A DNA stretch of 13,974 nt from Dehalococcoidia bacterium UBA1123 (GCA_002313895.1 DCAW01000098.1:30030-44003), one strand, 5' to 3'; counted from the first letter of the stretch, positions 6,908 through 13,857 are shown. The notes: generated by a model from the letters alone, not told the origin. Translations and numbers: made by a program.

Positions 6908-8302
6908 TCAGGATAATTGCAATTCTTGGAAAAAACTCTCTCCCCAAGTGCGCGCTGTGTTTTCGGTTACTGCGTTCATCTGCGACCGCCAGCGTCGGAC
7001 ACGTTCGGTGTGCGGCATACGAAGCGCCTGGTATAGCTGCTCTGCCGTCCCATCGGTGTCGTATGGATTGACCTGGGTCGCTTCGGTCAACTCAACCGCG
7101 GCTCCCGAAAACTTTGAAAGCACCAAAACACCTGGGTCTTCTCCTTGGGCGGCGATATATTCTTTAGCTATTAAATTCATTCCATCGCGAAGAGGAGTAA
7201 TCATTCCCACATGGGAGTCATGATAGAACCGGGCGAGCTGTGTCTGAGGGAAAAATCGATACAGGTATCTGATGGGGACCCATGCTGCATCAGAGTATCG
7301 GCCATTGACCTGTCCGACCAGACGTTCCACTTTCTCTCGTTCTTCAATGTATTCACGAACGCGGGAACGTGACGGCTGGGTGACCTGGACCAGTGTGACT
7401 CGACCGCGCATGTTTGCATGGCGGTCCAACATTCGCTCAAATGCCTTTAACCTTTCTGGAATTCCCTTCGTGTAGTCCAAGCGATCCACTCCCACCACGA
7501 TTTTGTGATCGTCGTCATTCGGCAGTGAAAGCTCGGTTGAGACGCTTGTTGTTGACGCCATCGCGGCATCATGGAATGTGCCTGGCTCGATGCCTATAGG
7601 GAACTTGCGAACTTTCACAGTTCGGTCGCCAACCGCGTAGTGCGGGTCATTCCAAATGCCGCCAACTTCACGATCCATTACATCAACGAAGTTCTGCCGA
7701 TAACGCTGAGTATGGAAGCCCAGCAGATCGTACTCTAACAACCCATTAAGCAGATCACGCGCCCACGGCAGGATCTCAAAGACGTCCGGCGAGGGAAAGG
7801 GAATGTGCAGAAAAAATCCAATCTTGCCTTTCCAGCCCAATCGGCGGAGGTATTCTCCGACCAGAATTAGCTGGTAATCATGAACCCAAACCAGGTCATT
7901 CTTGCCAAGCAAAGGAAAAAGAGACGTGGCAAATCTCTCATTGACACGCTGATACGCTCGAAACGTGTCGTGGCGAACGTCAACGCGTTCTGGAAACGTG
8001 TGAAATAAAGGCCAGAGAGTGCGATTGGAAAATCCGAGATAATAGAGGTTGGACTCATCAAGCGTCAAGTCAATTGTGGCCAGTTCAACCGGTCCGCCAG
8101 ACAGCTCGATCGTTGGAGGATCAGATCTGCGACGTGTGGTAGTGCGACCGCTCCAACCCATCCAAAGACCTTGCTGTCGAAGCATCAGAGTTTTGACAGC
8201 ACTGACGAGTCCTCCAACCACCGCTGCGCCTTCCTGTCCGGGTGCCAACTCGGCGGCGGACGGAACCCTATTGGAAACCACCACAAGGCGTGTCATTGCC
8301 AT
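6908..8302 (-). CDS. otsA: Trehalose-6-phosphate synthase (GT20)
   Basis: Transfers glucose from a nucleotide sugar (UDP-glucose in E. coli) to glucose-6-phosphate, giving trehalose-6-phosphate. The 464 residues are single-domain length with no phosphatase domain fused. Compared with E. coli OtsA, catalytic and binding residues are conserved in order and spacing: Arg12 in VVSNRVP, Tyr88, Trp97, Asp142 in HDYQ, His166 in FFLHIPFPSP, Arg274 and Lys279 in VDRLDYTKGI, Asp373 and Glu381 in LRDGMNLIAKEY. An in-frame TAA lies three codons upstream of ATG 8302. The second ATG at 8296 gives MTRLVVVSNR, which aligns exactly with the E. coli start, and GGA stands 6 bases before it, so it may be the true start. 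No strong ribosome site is well placed. The trehalose-6-phosphate phosphatase (otsB) is absent from the window. It leads a two-gene unit with gdhA. Confidence 0.95.
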   Translation of the reverse strand: MAMTRLVVVSNRVPSAAELAPGQEGAAVVGGLVSAVKTLMLRQQGLWMGWSGRTTTRRRSDPPTIELSGGPVELATIDLTLDESNLYYLGFSNRTLWPLFHTFPERVDVRHDTFRAYQRVNERFATSLFPLLGKNDLVWVHDYQLILVGEYLRRLGWKGKIGFFLHIPFPSPDVFEILPWARDLLNGLLEYDLLGFHTQRYRQNFVDVMDREVGGIWNDPHYAVGDRTVKVRKFPIGIEPGTFHDAAMASTTSVSTELSLPNDDDHKIVVGVDRLDYTKGIPERLKAFERMLDRHANMRGRVTLVQVTQPSRSRVREYIEEREKVERLVGQVNGRYSDAAWVPIRYLYRFFPQTQLARFYHDSHVGMITPLRDGMNLIAKEYIAAQGEDPGVLVLSKFSGAAVELTEATQVNPYDTDGTAEQLYQALRMPHTERVRRWRSQMNAVTENTARTWGESFFQELQLS

Positions 8303-8315
8303 TCCATCTTACTTG

Positions 8316-8330
8316 CGAGGTCACTCCTCG
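8316..8330 (-). repeat. Small hairpin upstream of otsA
   Basis: On the minus strand CGAGG-AGTGA-CCTCG is a perfect 5-bp stem with a 5-base loop. It contains the only GAGGAG near otsA, 21 bases or more before the start, too far for a normal Shine-Dalgarno. It could be a leader structure or chance. Confidence 0.25.
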
Positions 8331-8375
8331 TCAATTTATCGATATTTAAGGTGTCCAATCGGTCTCATGATATTG

Positions 8376-8404
8376 TTGAACGTGCAACCATCTCATGCTA
8401 TACT
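8376..8404 (+). promoter_or_regulatory. Strong sigma-70-type promoter in the otsA-moeB gap
   Basis: TTGAAC (8376-8381), a spacer of exactly 17 bases, then TATACT (8399-8404) with TGC directly before it (an extended -10). This is the best promoter match in the window. Predicted start is near 8411. It points right, away from otsA, into the candidate RNA and then towards moeB. Confidence 0.6.
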
Positions 8405-8410
8405 TTCTAG

Positions 8411-8639
8411 GAATCTACACTCTCAGGTACGATAGATGCTCCGGAGGCGGTTTTGATTCATATTTTGCGCGATGGCTGTCCCTGTATAAATCTACCATCA
8501 ATAGGCGCGAGGCACGCAGGTTAGAGAGCCAATCACCGACACCAACATGGTTCGCTGAATGGGATTCAAATCAACAAATTCAGACAGTTCTCACGGCTCC
8601 TCGGTTATCGCCCCAGTCAACCGATGGAGTTTTTTCTTT
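8411..8639 (+). ncRNA. Candidate small RNA or structured leader upstream of moeB
   Basis: A transcript of about 229 bases is bounded by a near-consensus promoter and an intrinsic terminator. Within it are two foldable hairpins. In the first, GCGCGATGG (8467-8475) pairs with CCATC (8495-8499) and GCGC (8505-8508), with AATAG bulged out. In the second, CTGAAT (8555-8560) pairs with ATTCAG (8578-8583), with a possible inner GAT/ATC pair. A 92-codon frame crosses the region, but it opens before the predicted transcript start, has no ribosome site and resembles no family I know. I recognise no TPP, SAM, cobalamin, T-box, 6S, RNase P, SRP or tmRNA signature. moeB seems to have its own -10 after the terminator, which favours an independent small RNA; an attenuating leader for moeB remains possible. 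Confidence 0.42.
8597..8639 (+). terminator. Intrinsic terminator in the otsA-moeB gap
   Basis: CTCC-TCGGTT (8597-8606) pairs with AACCGA-T-GGAG (8619-8629): ten base pairs with one bulged T and a 12-base loop. TTTTTTCTTT (8630-8639) follows directly. This is a textbook Rho-independent terminator for rightward transcription. No protein gene on the plus strand ends here, which implies a non-coding transcript. Confidence 0.7.
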
Positions 8640-8681
8640 GCCCATAAATCGCTGTCTACCGAACAGCATGTAATACAGTGC

Positions 8682-8687
8682 TATAAC
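8682..8687 (+). promoter_or_regulatory. Candidate extended -10 for moeB
   Basis: TGC-TATAAC forms an extended -10 (5 of 6 consensus) placed 26 bases before the moeB start and after the terminator at 8639. The -35 region 17 bases upstream (CCGAAC) is poor. Confidence 0.4.
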
Positions 8688-8713
8688 CTAGCGTTTTCGA
8701 TGGAGGAAATTGC

Positions 8714-9541
8714 ATGACAACAACCCAGACCAGACCATTAACACCCTATCAAGTGCGGCGATACAGCCGACACATAATAATGCCTCAGGTTGGCAGCATC
8801 GGCCAACGCAAATTGCTGGACGCCAAAGTGCTTATTGTGGGCGCCGGTGGTCTTGGATCGCCTATCGCTATCTATCTGACACTTGCCGGCGTCGGAACCA
8901 TCGGCATCGTTGATTTTGACGCTGTGGACGTGACCAACCTGCAGCGGCAGATACTTCACTACAACGACGACATCGGCACTCCCAAGGTCGAGTCCGCAGT
9001 CGCGACCCTCAAAGCGTACAACCCGGACACCGTAGTCATAACTCACGAGGAACCATTGACTTCGGACAACGCCTTCGAGATCATGAAGGACTACGACATC
9101 ATCGTCAATGGAGCCGACAACTTCGCGGCCCGTTATCTGGTGAATGACGCAGCGTACCTGAGCAACAAACCATTGGTGGACGGCAGCATACTGCTGTTTG
9201 ATGGGATGACAACGGTGTTCAAGCCAGGCCAGGGTTGCTATCGCTGCCTATTCCCGACCCCGCCGCCTCCTGGGGAGGTGCCAAGCTGCGCCGAAGCCGG
9301 TGTCCTGGGCATGTTGCCCGGATTAGTAGGCACAATTCAGGCCACCGAGACCACAAAACTGATCCTCGACGTTGGAGAGTCTCTGTCCGGCCGGCTGCTG
9401 CTGATCGACGCCCTCGACATGGATTTCCGCACCGTGAAGCTTCGCCGCAACCCTGAATGCCCTCTCTGTGGCGACAACCCCACGGTCACCGAACTAATCG
9501 ACTACGAAATCTTCTGTGGCGTTGCGGTCACAGGGGACTAA
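8714..9541 (+). CDS. moeB: MoeB/ThiF-type adenylyltransferase (E1-like)
   Basis: Activates the C-terminal Gly-Gly of a small sulfur-carrier protein (MoaD, ThiS or CysO type) by adenylation, before sulfur is loaded. The 275 residues are the length of MoeB/ThiF without a fused rhodanese domain. Visible: ATP-binding GAGGLGSP (43-50), NLQRQ (75-79) with the arginine that acts on ATP, NGADNF (132-137) with the Mg-binding Asp135, two zinc-binding pairs C175/C178 (CYRC) and C249/C252 (CPLC), and Cys192 in SCAEAGVLG, the usual site of a thiolate link. ATG 8714 has GGAGG 7 bases upstream. The sulfurtransferase gene follows 161 bp downstream, matching the two halves of eukaryotic MOCS3. No carrier protein gene is nearby, so molybdopterin, thiamine and cysteine pathways cannot be told apart. 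The moeB symbol is the closest fit, not proven. Confidence 0.88.
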   Translation: MTTTQTRPLTPYQVRRYSRHIIMPQVGSIGQRKLLDAKVLIVGAGGLGSPIAIYLTLAGVGTIGIVDFDAVDVTNLQRQILHYNDDIGTPKVESAVATLKAYNPDTVVITHEEPLTSDNAFEIMKDYDIIVNGADNFAARYLVNDAAYLSNKPLVDGSILLFDGMTTVFKPGQGCYRCLFPTPPPPGEVPSCAEAGVLGMLPGLVGTIQATETTKLILDVGESLSGRLLLIDALDMDFRTVKLRRNPECPLCGDNPTVTELIDYEIFCGVAVTGD

Positions 9542-9564
9542 GGAATCTAGACACTTTGAATCAT

Positions 9565-9605
9565 TGCGGCCTTCGTCAGTCTTTTTAGAACCGACGAAGG
9601 CCGCA
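9565..9605 (+). terminator. Strong 13-bp hairpin after moeB
   Basis: TGCGGCCTTCGTC (9565-9577) and GACGAAGGCCGCA (9593-9605) are perfect inverted arms around a 15-base loop, starting 24 bases past the moeB stop. Only ATTTG follows, so there is no proper U-tract. It could be a processing or pause site, an RNA-stabilising 3' end, or a weak terminator between moeB and the sulfurtransferase gene. Confidence 0.5.
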
Positions 9606-9702
9606 TTTGACGCCCGTTGATCAATGCCGGCAGTCGGTAGGGGTATCCGTCAAGCCGAATCGTCGAGCGCTTCGACCGTCCATTCTCCAGGAGGAATCTA
9701 AC

Positions 9703-10554
9703 ATGCCCGCACGAGTAGCCCATCCCGAAACGATTGTCGAAACAGGTTGGGTAGCCGACAATCTCGACACAGAAAATCTGAGGTTGGTAGAGGTGGACGT
9801 TGACACGACCGCTTACGATCAAGGGCATATCCCAGGAGCAGTGGGATGGAACTGGACGACGCAACTCAACGATCGGTTGACCCGAGACATCTTGAACAAA
9901 GAACAAATGCAGCGACTTCTCGGAGAGTCGGGCATTGGCCGAAACACCACTGTCGTGCTGTACGGGGACAACAACAACTGGTTCGCCACTTACGCATTCT
10001 GGCAGATGAAGATTTATGGTCACCGCCGTTTGAAGATGATGAACGGCGGCAGGCAGAAGTGGATCGACGAAGGCAGGCCGACCAATACCGACGCCGCCGA
10101 CGTTCAGCGTCGCGTCTATCGCGCCAGCAACGCCGATACTTCGATTCGCGCTACCAGAGAATACGTTATTGACACAGCGTCTACACGGAATAACATCGGG
10201 TTGGTGGATGTCCGAGCGCCTGCCGAGTTCTCTGGTGAACTACTTGCGCCCGCGAACCTCCCACAAGAAGGCTCTCAGCGCGGAGGCCACATACCGGGCG
10301 CTGCCAATATCCCGTGGGCCTCTGCTGTCAACGCTGAAGACGGCACATTCAAGTCTGTCGAGGAGCTTCGATCCGTGTACGGCGGACAGGGCATCAACGG
10401 CGATTCCGAGGTGATTACTTATTGCCGAATCGGCGAGCGATCATCCCACACCTGGTTCGTCCTGACCCAGATTCTTGGTTACCACAAGGTCCGCAACTAC
10501 GATGGCTCTTGGACTGAATACGGCTCAATCGTCGGAGCGGCCATCGAGAGGTAG
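9703..10554 (+). CDS. Thiosulfate sulfurtransferase (rhodanese, CysA2/SseA type)
   Basis: Moves sulfane sulfur from thiosulfate (or 3-mercaptopyruvate) to an acceptor such as cyanide or a thiol. The 283 residues form two rhodanese domains. The N-terminal one (about 10-125) has GHIPGAVGWNW and the typical MMNGGRQKW, but Asp89 (YGDNNNWFA) replaces the active cysteine, the normal structural half. The C-terminal one (about 150-283) has LVDVRAPAEFSG, GGHIPGAANIPW and the active loop CRIGERSSHTW with Cys241. CRIGER-type loops are typical of thiosulfate-using enzymes such as mycobacterial CysA2/CysA3, and unlike the CGSG loop of E. coli SseA. ATG 9703 follows AGGAGG by 7 bases, an almost ideal ribosome site. 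It follows moeB on the same strand, suggesting it supplies sulfur to the carrier MoeB activates. A hairpin follows. Confidence 0.93.
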   Translation: MPARVAHPETIVETGWVADNLDTENLRLVEVDVDTTAYDQGHIPGAVGWNWTTQLNDRLTRDILNKEQMQRLLGESGIGRNTTVVLYGDNNNWFATYAFWQMKIYGHRRLKMMNGGRQKWIDEGRPTNTDAADVQRRVYRASNADTSIRATREYVIDTASTRNNIGLVDVRAPAEFSGELLAPANLPQEGSQRGGHIPGAANIPWASAVNAEDGTFKSVEELRSVYGGQGINGDSEVITYCRIGERSSHTWFVLTQILGYHKVRNYDGSWTEYGSIVGAAIER

Positions 10555-10578
10555 ACTTCCCAATCTGATCTGAACTCA

Positions 10579-10611
10579 ACAGGCCCAGCGTTATTTGGAC
10601 GCTGGGCCTGT
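10579..10611. terminator. GC-rich hairpin between convergent genes
   Basis: ACAGGCCCAGCG (10579-10590) and CGCTGGGCCTGT (10600-10611) are perfect 12-bp arms, with one more T-A pair inside and a loop of about 7 bases. Outer GAAC/GTTC pairs (10572-10575 with 10613-10616) can extend it past a small bulge. It begins 25 bases after the sulfurtransferase stop and 37 bases past the amidohydrolase stop on the other strand, so it could end both transcripts. Neither side has a U-tract. Confidence 0.6.
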
Positions 10612-10647
10612 GGTTCGTCTAGGTCAATTTGCATAGTGTCTCGGTAT

Positions 10648-11904
10648 TCACACGAAATCGCCTCGGTTCACGGCTTCGCCACTCTGGTACACATCGGCGA
10701 TGTTGCGAAGGTCCTCAATCCGATCGACAGGATTGCCGTCCACGACGAGAATGTCGGCTAGCTTGCCTTCCTCCAGCGTGCCCACGCGATCATCAATCCA
10801 GCAGGACCGCGCCGCGTCCATCGTGGTCGCGACGATCGCCTCCATAGGCGCCATGCCACCAATAACATGAGTCTCAATCTCGGTTTGATGGTCGCCCATT
10901 GGGTAGTTGCCCCACGCAGAATCTGAGCCAGCAACCATCACAACCCCCGCCTCGCGCATCCTCAAAAAATGCTCCAGGCGCGTTTCGTACTCGGCCATCA
11001 TGTAATCGAGTTGGACGTCTTCTTGGTTCGTGAGTCCATCGGATTCCATTTTGTCTTCCAGCATCTCGATTCGCACCCTTGCGCCGGCGAGCGTCGCGTT
11101 CAAAAACACCCCAGTCCTGGCGATGCGGGAGGAAATCTCCGGACGGTACGTGCTCGTCCCGTCCGCCTCTTTGTGGATGCCGTGGATGATTGTGTCGATG
11201 CCCGCTTCCAGCGCGTTAATCATGCCTTGAGAGGACGCGCAGTGCGCGGCGGCGTGTATCCCAAACTTGTGCGCCTCGTCACATATAGCCGAAAGCTCAT
11301 CCACGTTGAAAGACGGGCGCAAAGCATGGGACGTTCGTGTGCTGCCGCCCGTGGCTGTGATCTTGATGAAATCTGCGCCCTCTTTGACAAGCTGGCGAAC
11401 GCCGGCCCGGCATTCGTCCGGGCCAGTGGCCTGGATTCCGAAGTAACTCAGATGCCCGCCAACAATCGCCATCGGCCTGCCCGCGAGCAGCAACCTTGGC
11501 GCCGGAGTGATGCCCATCTCCACTGCGTTTCTTAGCAAAAACGTCGTGCGGTTTTTGGCCCCGCAGTCCCGCACGGTCGTCACCCCGGAGTACAGGTGCG
11601 CTCGGGCGTTGCGGGCTGCTTGCAGAGTCAGAATTTCGTCATCCAGCGTCGTGAGTTCGTCCCCTGCTCTCCCGTCGCCGATCCCTATCAGATGGACGTG
11701 GCTGTCGATCAGGCCGGGAAGGATCGTCTTGTCGCCATAATCCACCTCCTCCACGCTTGCGCCCTCGGGAGCGGCGACAGTTTCCTCGGTGCCGACCTGT
11801 CGAATCGTGTCGCCTTCGAGGAGGATTGCCGCTCGCTCCTGGACAGGCCCTCCTGATCCGTCAATCAATCGTGCGGCCTTCAGAATCTTGAAATCTGATC
11901 CCAT
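10648..11904 (-). CDS. Metal-dependent amidohydrolase, imidazolonepropionase-like (paralog 2)
   Basis: A 418-residue hydrolase of the amidohydrolase superfamily (COG1228 group, which includes imidazolonepropionase-like enzymes and Xaa-Pro or Xaa-Arg dipeptidases). Substrate is unknown. All metal ligands are visible: His69 and His71 in DSHVHL, Lys181 in FIKITATGG (expected carbamylated), His221 in AAAHCAS, His241 in IIHGIH and Asp328 in AGSDSAWG. The N- and C-terminal beta-sandwich parts are present (ARLIDGSGG; KLADILVVDGNP). There is no signal peptide. ATG 11904 has GGAGGAG 8 bases upstream; the in-frame GTG at 11913 overlaps that site and is unlikely. It follows its paralog by 42 bp on the same strand, probably one transcript, and ends at the shared hairpin 10579-10611. 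Confidence 0.9.
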   Translation of the reverse strand: MGSDFKILKAARLIDGSGGPVQERAAILLEGDTIRQVGTEETVAAPEGASVEEVDYGDKTILPGLIDSHVHLIGIGDGRAGDELTTLDDEILTLQAARNARAHLYSGVTTVRDCGAKNRTTFLLRNAVEMGITPAPRLLLAGRPMAIVGGHLSYFGIQATGPDECRAGVRQLVKEGADFIKITATGGSTRTSHALRPSFNVDELSAICDEAHKFGIHAAAHCASSQGMINALEAGIDTIIHGIHKEADGTSTYRPEISSRIARTGVFLNATLAGARVRIEMLEDKMESDGLTNQEDVQLDYMMAEYETRLEHFLRMREAGVVMVAGSDSAWGNYPMGDHQTEIETHVIGGMAPMEAIVATTMDAARSCWIDDRVGTLEEGKLADILVVDGNPVDRIEDLRNIADVYQSGEAVNRGDFV

Positions 11905-11946
11905 ATGCGTCACTCCTCCGAGTCTCGCGATGATTTCTTTTGTATG

Positions 11947-13242
11947 TTAAAAAGCCGGAGGCTGACGAACTGTTGTCTTAGAATCGAACGAGCCGCGATC
12001 TACAACCTCGCCCGCGAAAAACACTTCATCAACATTCCAGAGCGCGTTGATGTCCTGAGAAGGGTCGCCATCGACAATAATGATATCCGCTTCTTTCCCA
12101 GCTTCTAACGTGCCCACTAGATCGTCCAGTCCCAACGCTTTGGCGGCGTCGCTGGTCACAGAATGAACGCCCTGCATGGGCGTGTAGCCTGCTTCAACCA
12201 ACAACTCGGTTTCGTAAACCGTGTTACCTAGTTGGTAGTCTCCCCATGATGAATCTGAACCAGTGATTACTTTCAGACCCATCTCAATCATCTTACGGCT
12301 GTCCTCCATCCGCACCTCGTTGTTACGATACGTTGCTTCCAAAGTTGCAGTTTCTTCAGAGGTCAGTCCTTGAGCCGCCTTTTTATGCTCCAATTTCCAA
12401 CGCCCTGACCTGCCAACATGCAGCGTCGGGTTCACATAAACGCCCTTCTCGCCGATGCGATCGGCGATGTCCTGACGGAACGTGTCCGTTCCGTCGCCGT
12501 CTTTGTAAACGCAGTGGATGATCATATCCACATCGGCATCGAGAGAGTTTGCGATGCCCTGCGAAGACACGCAATGAGTTGCGGTAAGCTTCCCGAATTT
12601 ATGGGCTTCGTCGGTGACCGCCACCAATTCTTCAACGGTGAACGAAGGTTTCAGAGGGAACGATGTGCGAGTTGTGCCACCTGTCGCTGTGACCTTGATG
12701 TAGTCGGCCCCTTCTTTGATGAGTTGACGAGTCATCGCGCGGGACTCGTTCGGCCCGGTGACCTCCGACCCGAAGTAGCCCATGTGGCCTCCTATGATCG
12801 CCACCGGCCGGCCGCACAGGACCATTCGTGGTCCGATCGTGATGCCTTGATTTATCGCGTCTCTCAGCCTGAACATCGTATAGTTTTTGGGGCCATTTTC
12901 CCTGATCGAGGTAACGCCAGAATACAGGCTTGATCTGGCGTTTCGGGCCGACTGTAGAGTCAGGATTTCGTCGTCCAGAAGCGTCAACTCGTCGCCTGCG
13001 CGTCCGTCTCCGAAGCCGTTGTGGTGGGTGTGGCAATCGACCATGCCGGGCATGATCGTTTTTCCCGGGTAGTCTAGAATTTGAACGTCGGCGCCTTCTG
13101 GAGCTGAAATCTCTCCACTCCGACCCACGGCGACTATCGATGATCCGTGAATCAGGATCGCGCCATTGTCGATTGGCGGCCCGCCTTTGGCGTCAATCAA
13201 CCGCCCGGCAGTGATGAGCTTGAATTCGCCAACGGTTGGCAT
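11947..13242 (-). CDS. Metal-dependent amidohydrolase, imidazolonepropionase-like (paralog 1)
   Basis: A 431-residue paralog of the gene downstream, same superfamily. Ligands are His71 and His73 in DCHTHH, Lys183 in YIKVTATGG, His223 in TATHCVS, His243 in IIHCVY and Asp330 in TGSDSSWG, so it should be active on both metals. From GDGRAGDEL to TATGG about two thirds of residues match paralog 2 by eye. The two differ after His243 (CVYKDG against GIHKEA) and around residues 270-320, the region that usually shapes the substrate pocket. Its C-terminus is 12-13 residues longer (ends RQPPAF). ATG 13242 follows GGGAGGG by 7-8 bases. It leads the two-gene unit. Substrate unknown; dipeptides, hydantoin-like or cyclic amides are possible from family knowledge only. 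Confidence 0.9.
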   Translation of the reverse strand: MPTVGEFKLITAGRLIDAKGGPPIDNGAILIHGSSIVAVGRSGEISAPEGADVQILDYPGKTIMPGMVDCHTHHNGFGDGRAGDELTLLDDEILTLQSARNARSSLYSGVTSIRENGPKNYTMFRLRDAINQGITIGPRMVLCGRPVAIIGGHMGYFGSEVTGPNESRAMTRQLIKEGADYIKVTATGGTTRTSFPLKPSFTVEELVAVTDEAHKFGKLTATHCVSSQGIANSLDADVDMIIHCVYKDGDGTDTFRQDIADRIGEKGVYVNPTLHVGRSGRWKLEHKKAAQGLTSEETATLEATYRNNEVRMEDSRKMIEMGLKVITGSDSSWGDYQLGNTVYETELLVEAGYTPMQGVHSVTSDAAKALGLDDLVGTLEAGKEADIIIVDGDPSQDINALWNVDEVFFAGEVVDRGSFDSKTTVRQPPAF

Positions 13243-13308
13243 TTGCTGGCCCTCCCGGGTTGATGTCTGTTAGTGATCTCTCTTATGAATGATCCTCAAA
13301 ACGGAGCC

Positions 13309-13314
13309 AGTATA
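13309..13314 (-). promoter_or_regulatory. Candidate -10 for the amidohydrolase pair
   Basis: On the minus strand TATACT (5 of 6 consensus) lies 66 bases before the start at 13242 within an AT-rich patch. No clear -35 stands at 16-18 bases; TTGATA is 23 bases upstream, too far. Confidence 0.3.
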
Positions 13315-13407
13315 TATCAGTTGGGTAGGAAAGCGAATATCAAGAGAATCGAGAAAATGTGGGCTGGTCCAAATGATCGAAAATCGGCAGCGGTGGCAGA
13401 TTATCCC

Positions 13408-13840
13408 TCACCCAATAAATCCGAGTCTGGAAGCATAAGCCACGACTTCGGCGCGGTTTTTCATATGAAGCTTGCCTAGCAATTCTTGACGTGGGTTTCA
13501 CAGTGTTCTCTGACACGTTGAGGTCGCCTCCTATCTCCGCGTTAGACATTCCACTGGCCACGAACTTAAGCACATCCTGTTGGCGGGCAGTCAATTGAGT
13601 GTCTATTTCTGTGACACCCGCGCCTTTCTCAGACGGCTGGATCGAGTCAGCCATGAACCGCGGTGCCATCACGGGTGACGCAACCACCCAGTCCTGATCT
13701 ACCTGATGCAGAGCGTCAACAATCTCGCTCGGGCTTGCGGTTTTCGGCACGTAACCCAGCGCGCCAACACCCAATGCGCTGAACAGGTCGTTTGGTTCCG
13801 CTGAGGCGGTGAGAACGAGAACTTTCACATCGGGCCATTT
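13408..13840 (-). pseudogene. Decayed NarL/LuxR-family response regulator fragment
   Basis: A remnant of a two-component response regulator. It begins inside the receiver domain at KWPDVKVLVLTAS and keeps only its last third (GALGYVPKTASPSEIVDAL), so the phosphorylated Asp and first acidic pocket are gone. An in-frame TGA at 13853-13855 and unrelated sequence precede it. The LuxR helix-turn-helix follows (LTARQQDVLKFVASGMSNAEI, split as LTARQQDVLKF and VASGMSNAEI, then VSENTVK). There the frame breaks twice. One missing base at 13496-13498 (AAA for AAAA) and one near 13482 would restore THVKN, then LLGKLHMKNRAEVVAYA and SRLGFIG with TGA at 13408-13410. Read without repair, the frame runs on to 13340 with unrelated sequence. 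GTG 13828 could be called a start but has no family support. Either a true pseudogene or two homopolymer sequencing errors on a truncated gene. Confidence 0.8.
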
Positions 13841-13841
13841 A

Positions 13842-13855
13842 TGACCGATTGGTCA
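13842..13855. promoter_or_regulatory. TetR-operator-like palindrome
   Basis: TGACC-GATT-GGTCA has perfect 5-bp arms around 4 bases, in the GACCG...GGTC style of many TetR-family operators. It sits exactly where homology to the response regulator stops and just before a rightward promoter-like pair. Confidence 0.4.
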
Positions 13856-13857
13856 AA

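Noticed and set aside
8303..8375. A promoter for otsA
   Set aside because: AT-rich words such as TAAATT occur, but no -35/-10 pair with acceptable spacing could be found on the minus strand.
8548..8583. GGATTCAAATC resembling a tRNA T-arm
   Set aside because: The flanking bases do not pair as a T-stem, and no anticodon or acceptor stem fits around it.
8395..8673. A 92-codon plus-strand frame in the otsA-moeB gap
   Set aside because: It opens upstream of the predicted transcript start, has no ribosome site, runs through the terminator stem and its U-tract, and resembles no family I know.
9617..9648. TTGATC as -35 of a separate sulfurtransferase promoter
   Set aside because: No acceptable -10 hexamer occurs at 16-18 bases; only GC-rich sequence is there.
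9547..10023. A 158-codon minus-strand frame opposite the sulfurtransferase gene
   Set aside because: It is antisense to a strongly supported gene, covers the hairpin at 9565-9605, and has no recognisable domain.
10969..11535. A 188-codon plus-strand frame opposite the amidohydrolase
   Set aside because: It is a shadow of the high-identity coding strand, and its composition (many Arg, His, Ala) is typical of antisense frames. Similar antisense frames at 12418-12933 and 2789-3178 were rejected for the same reason.
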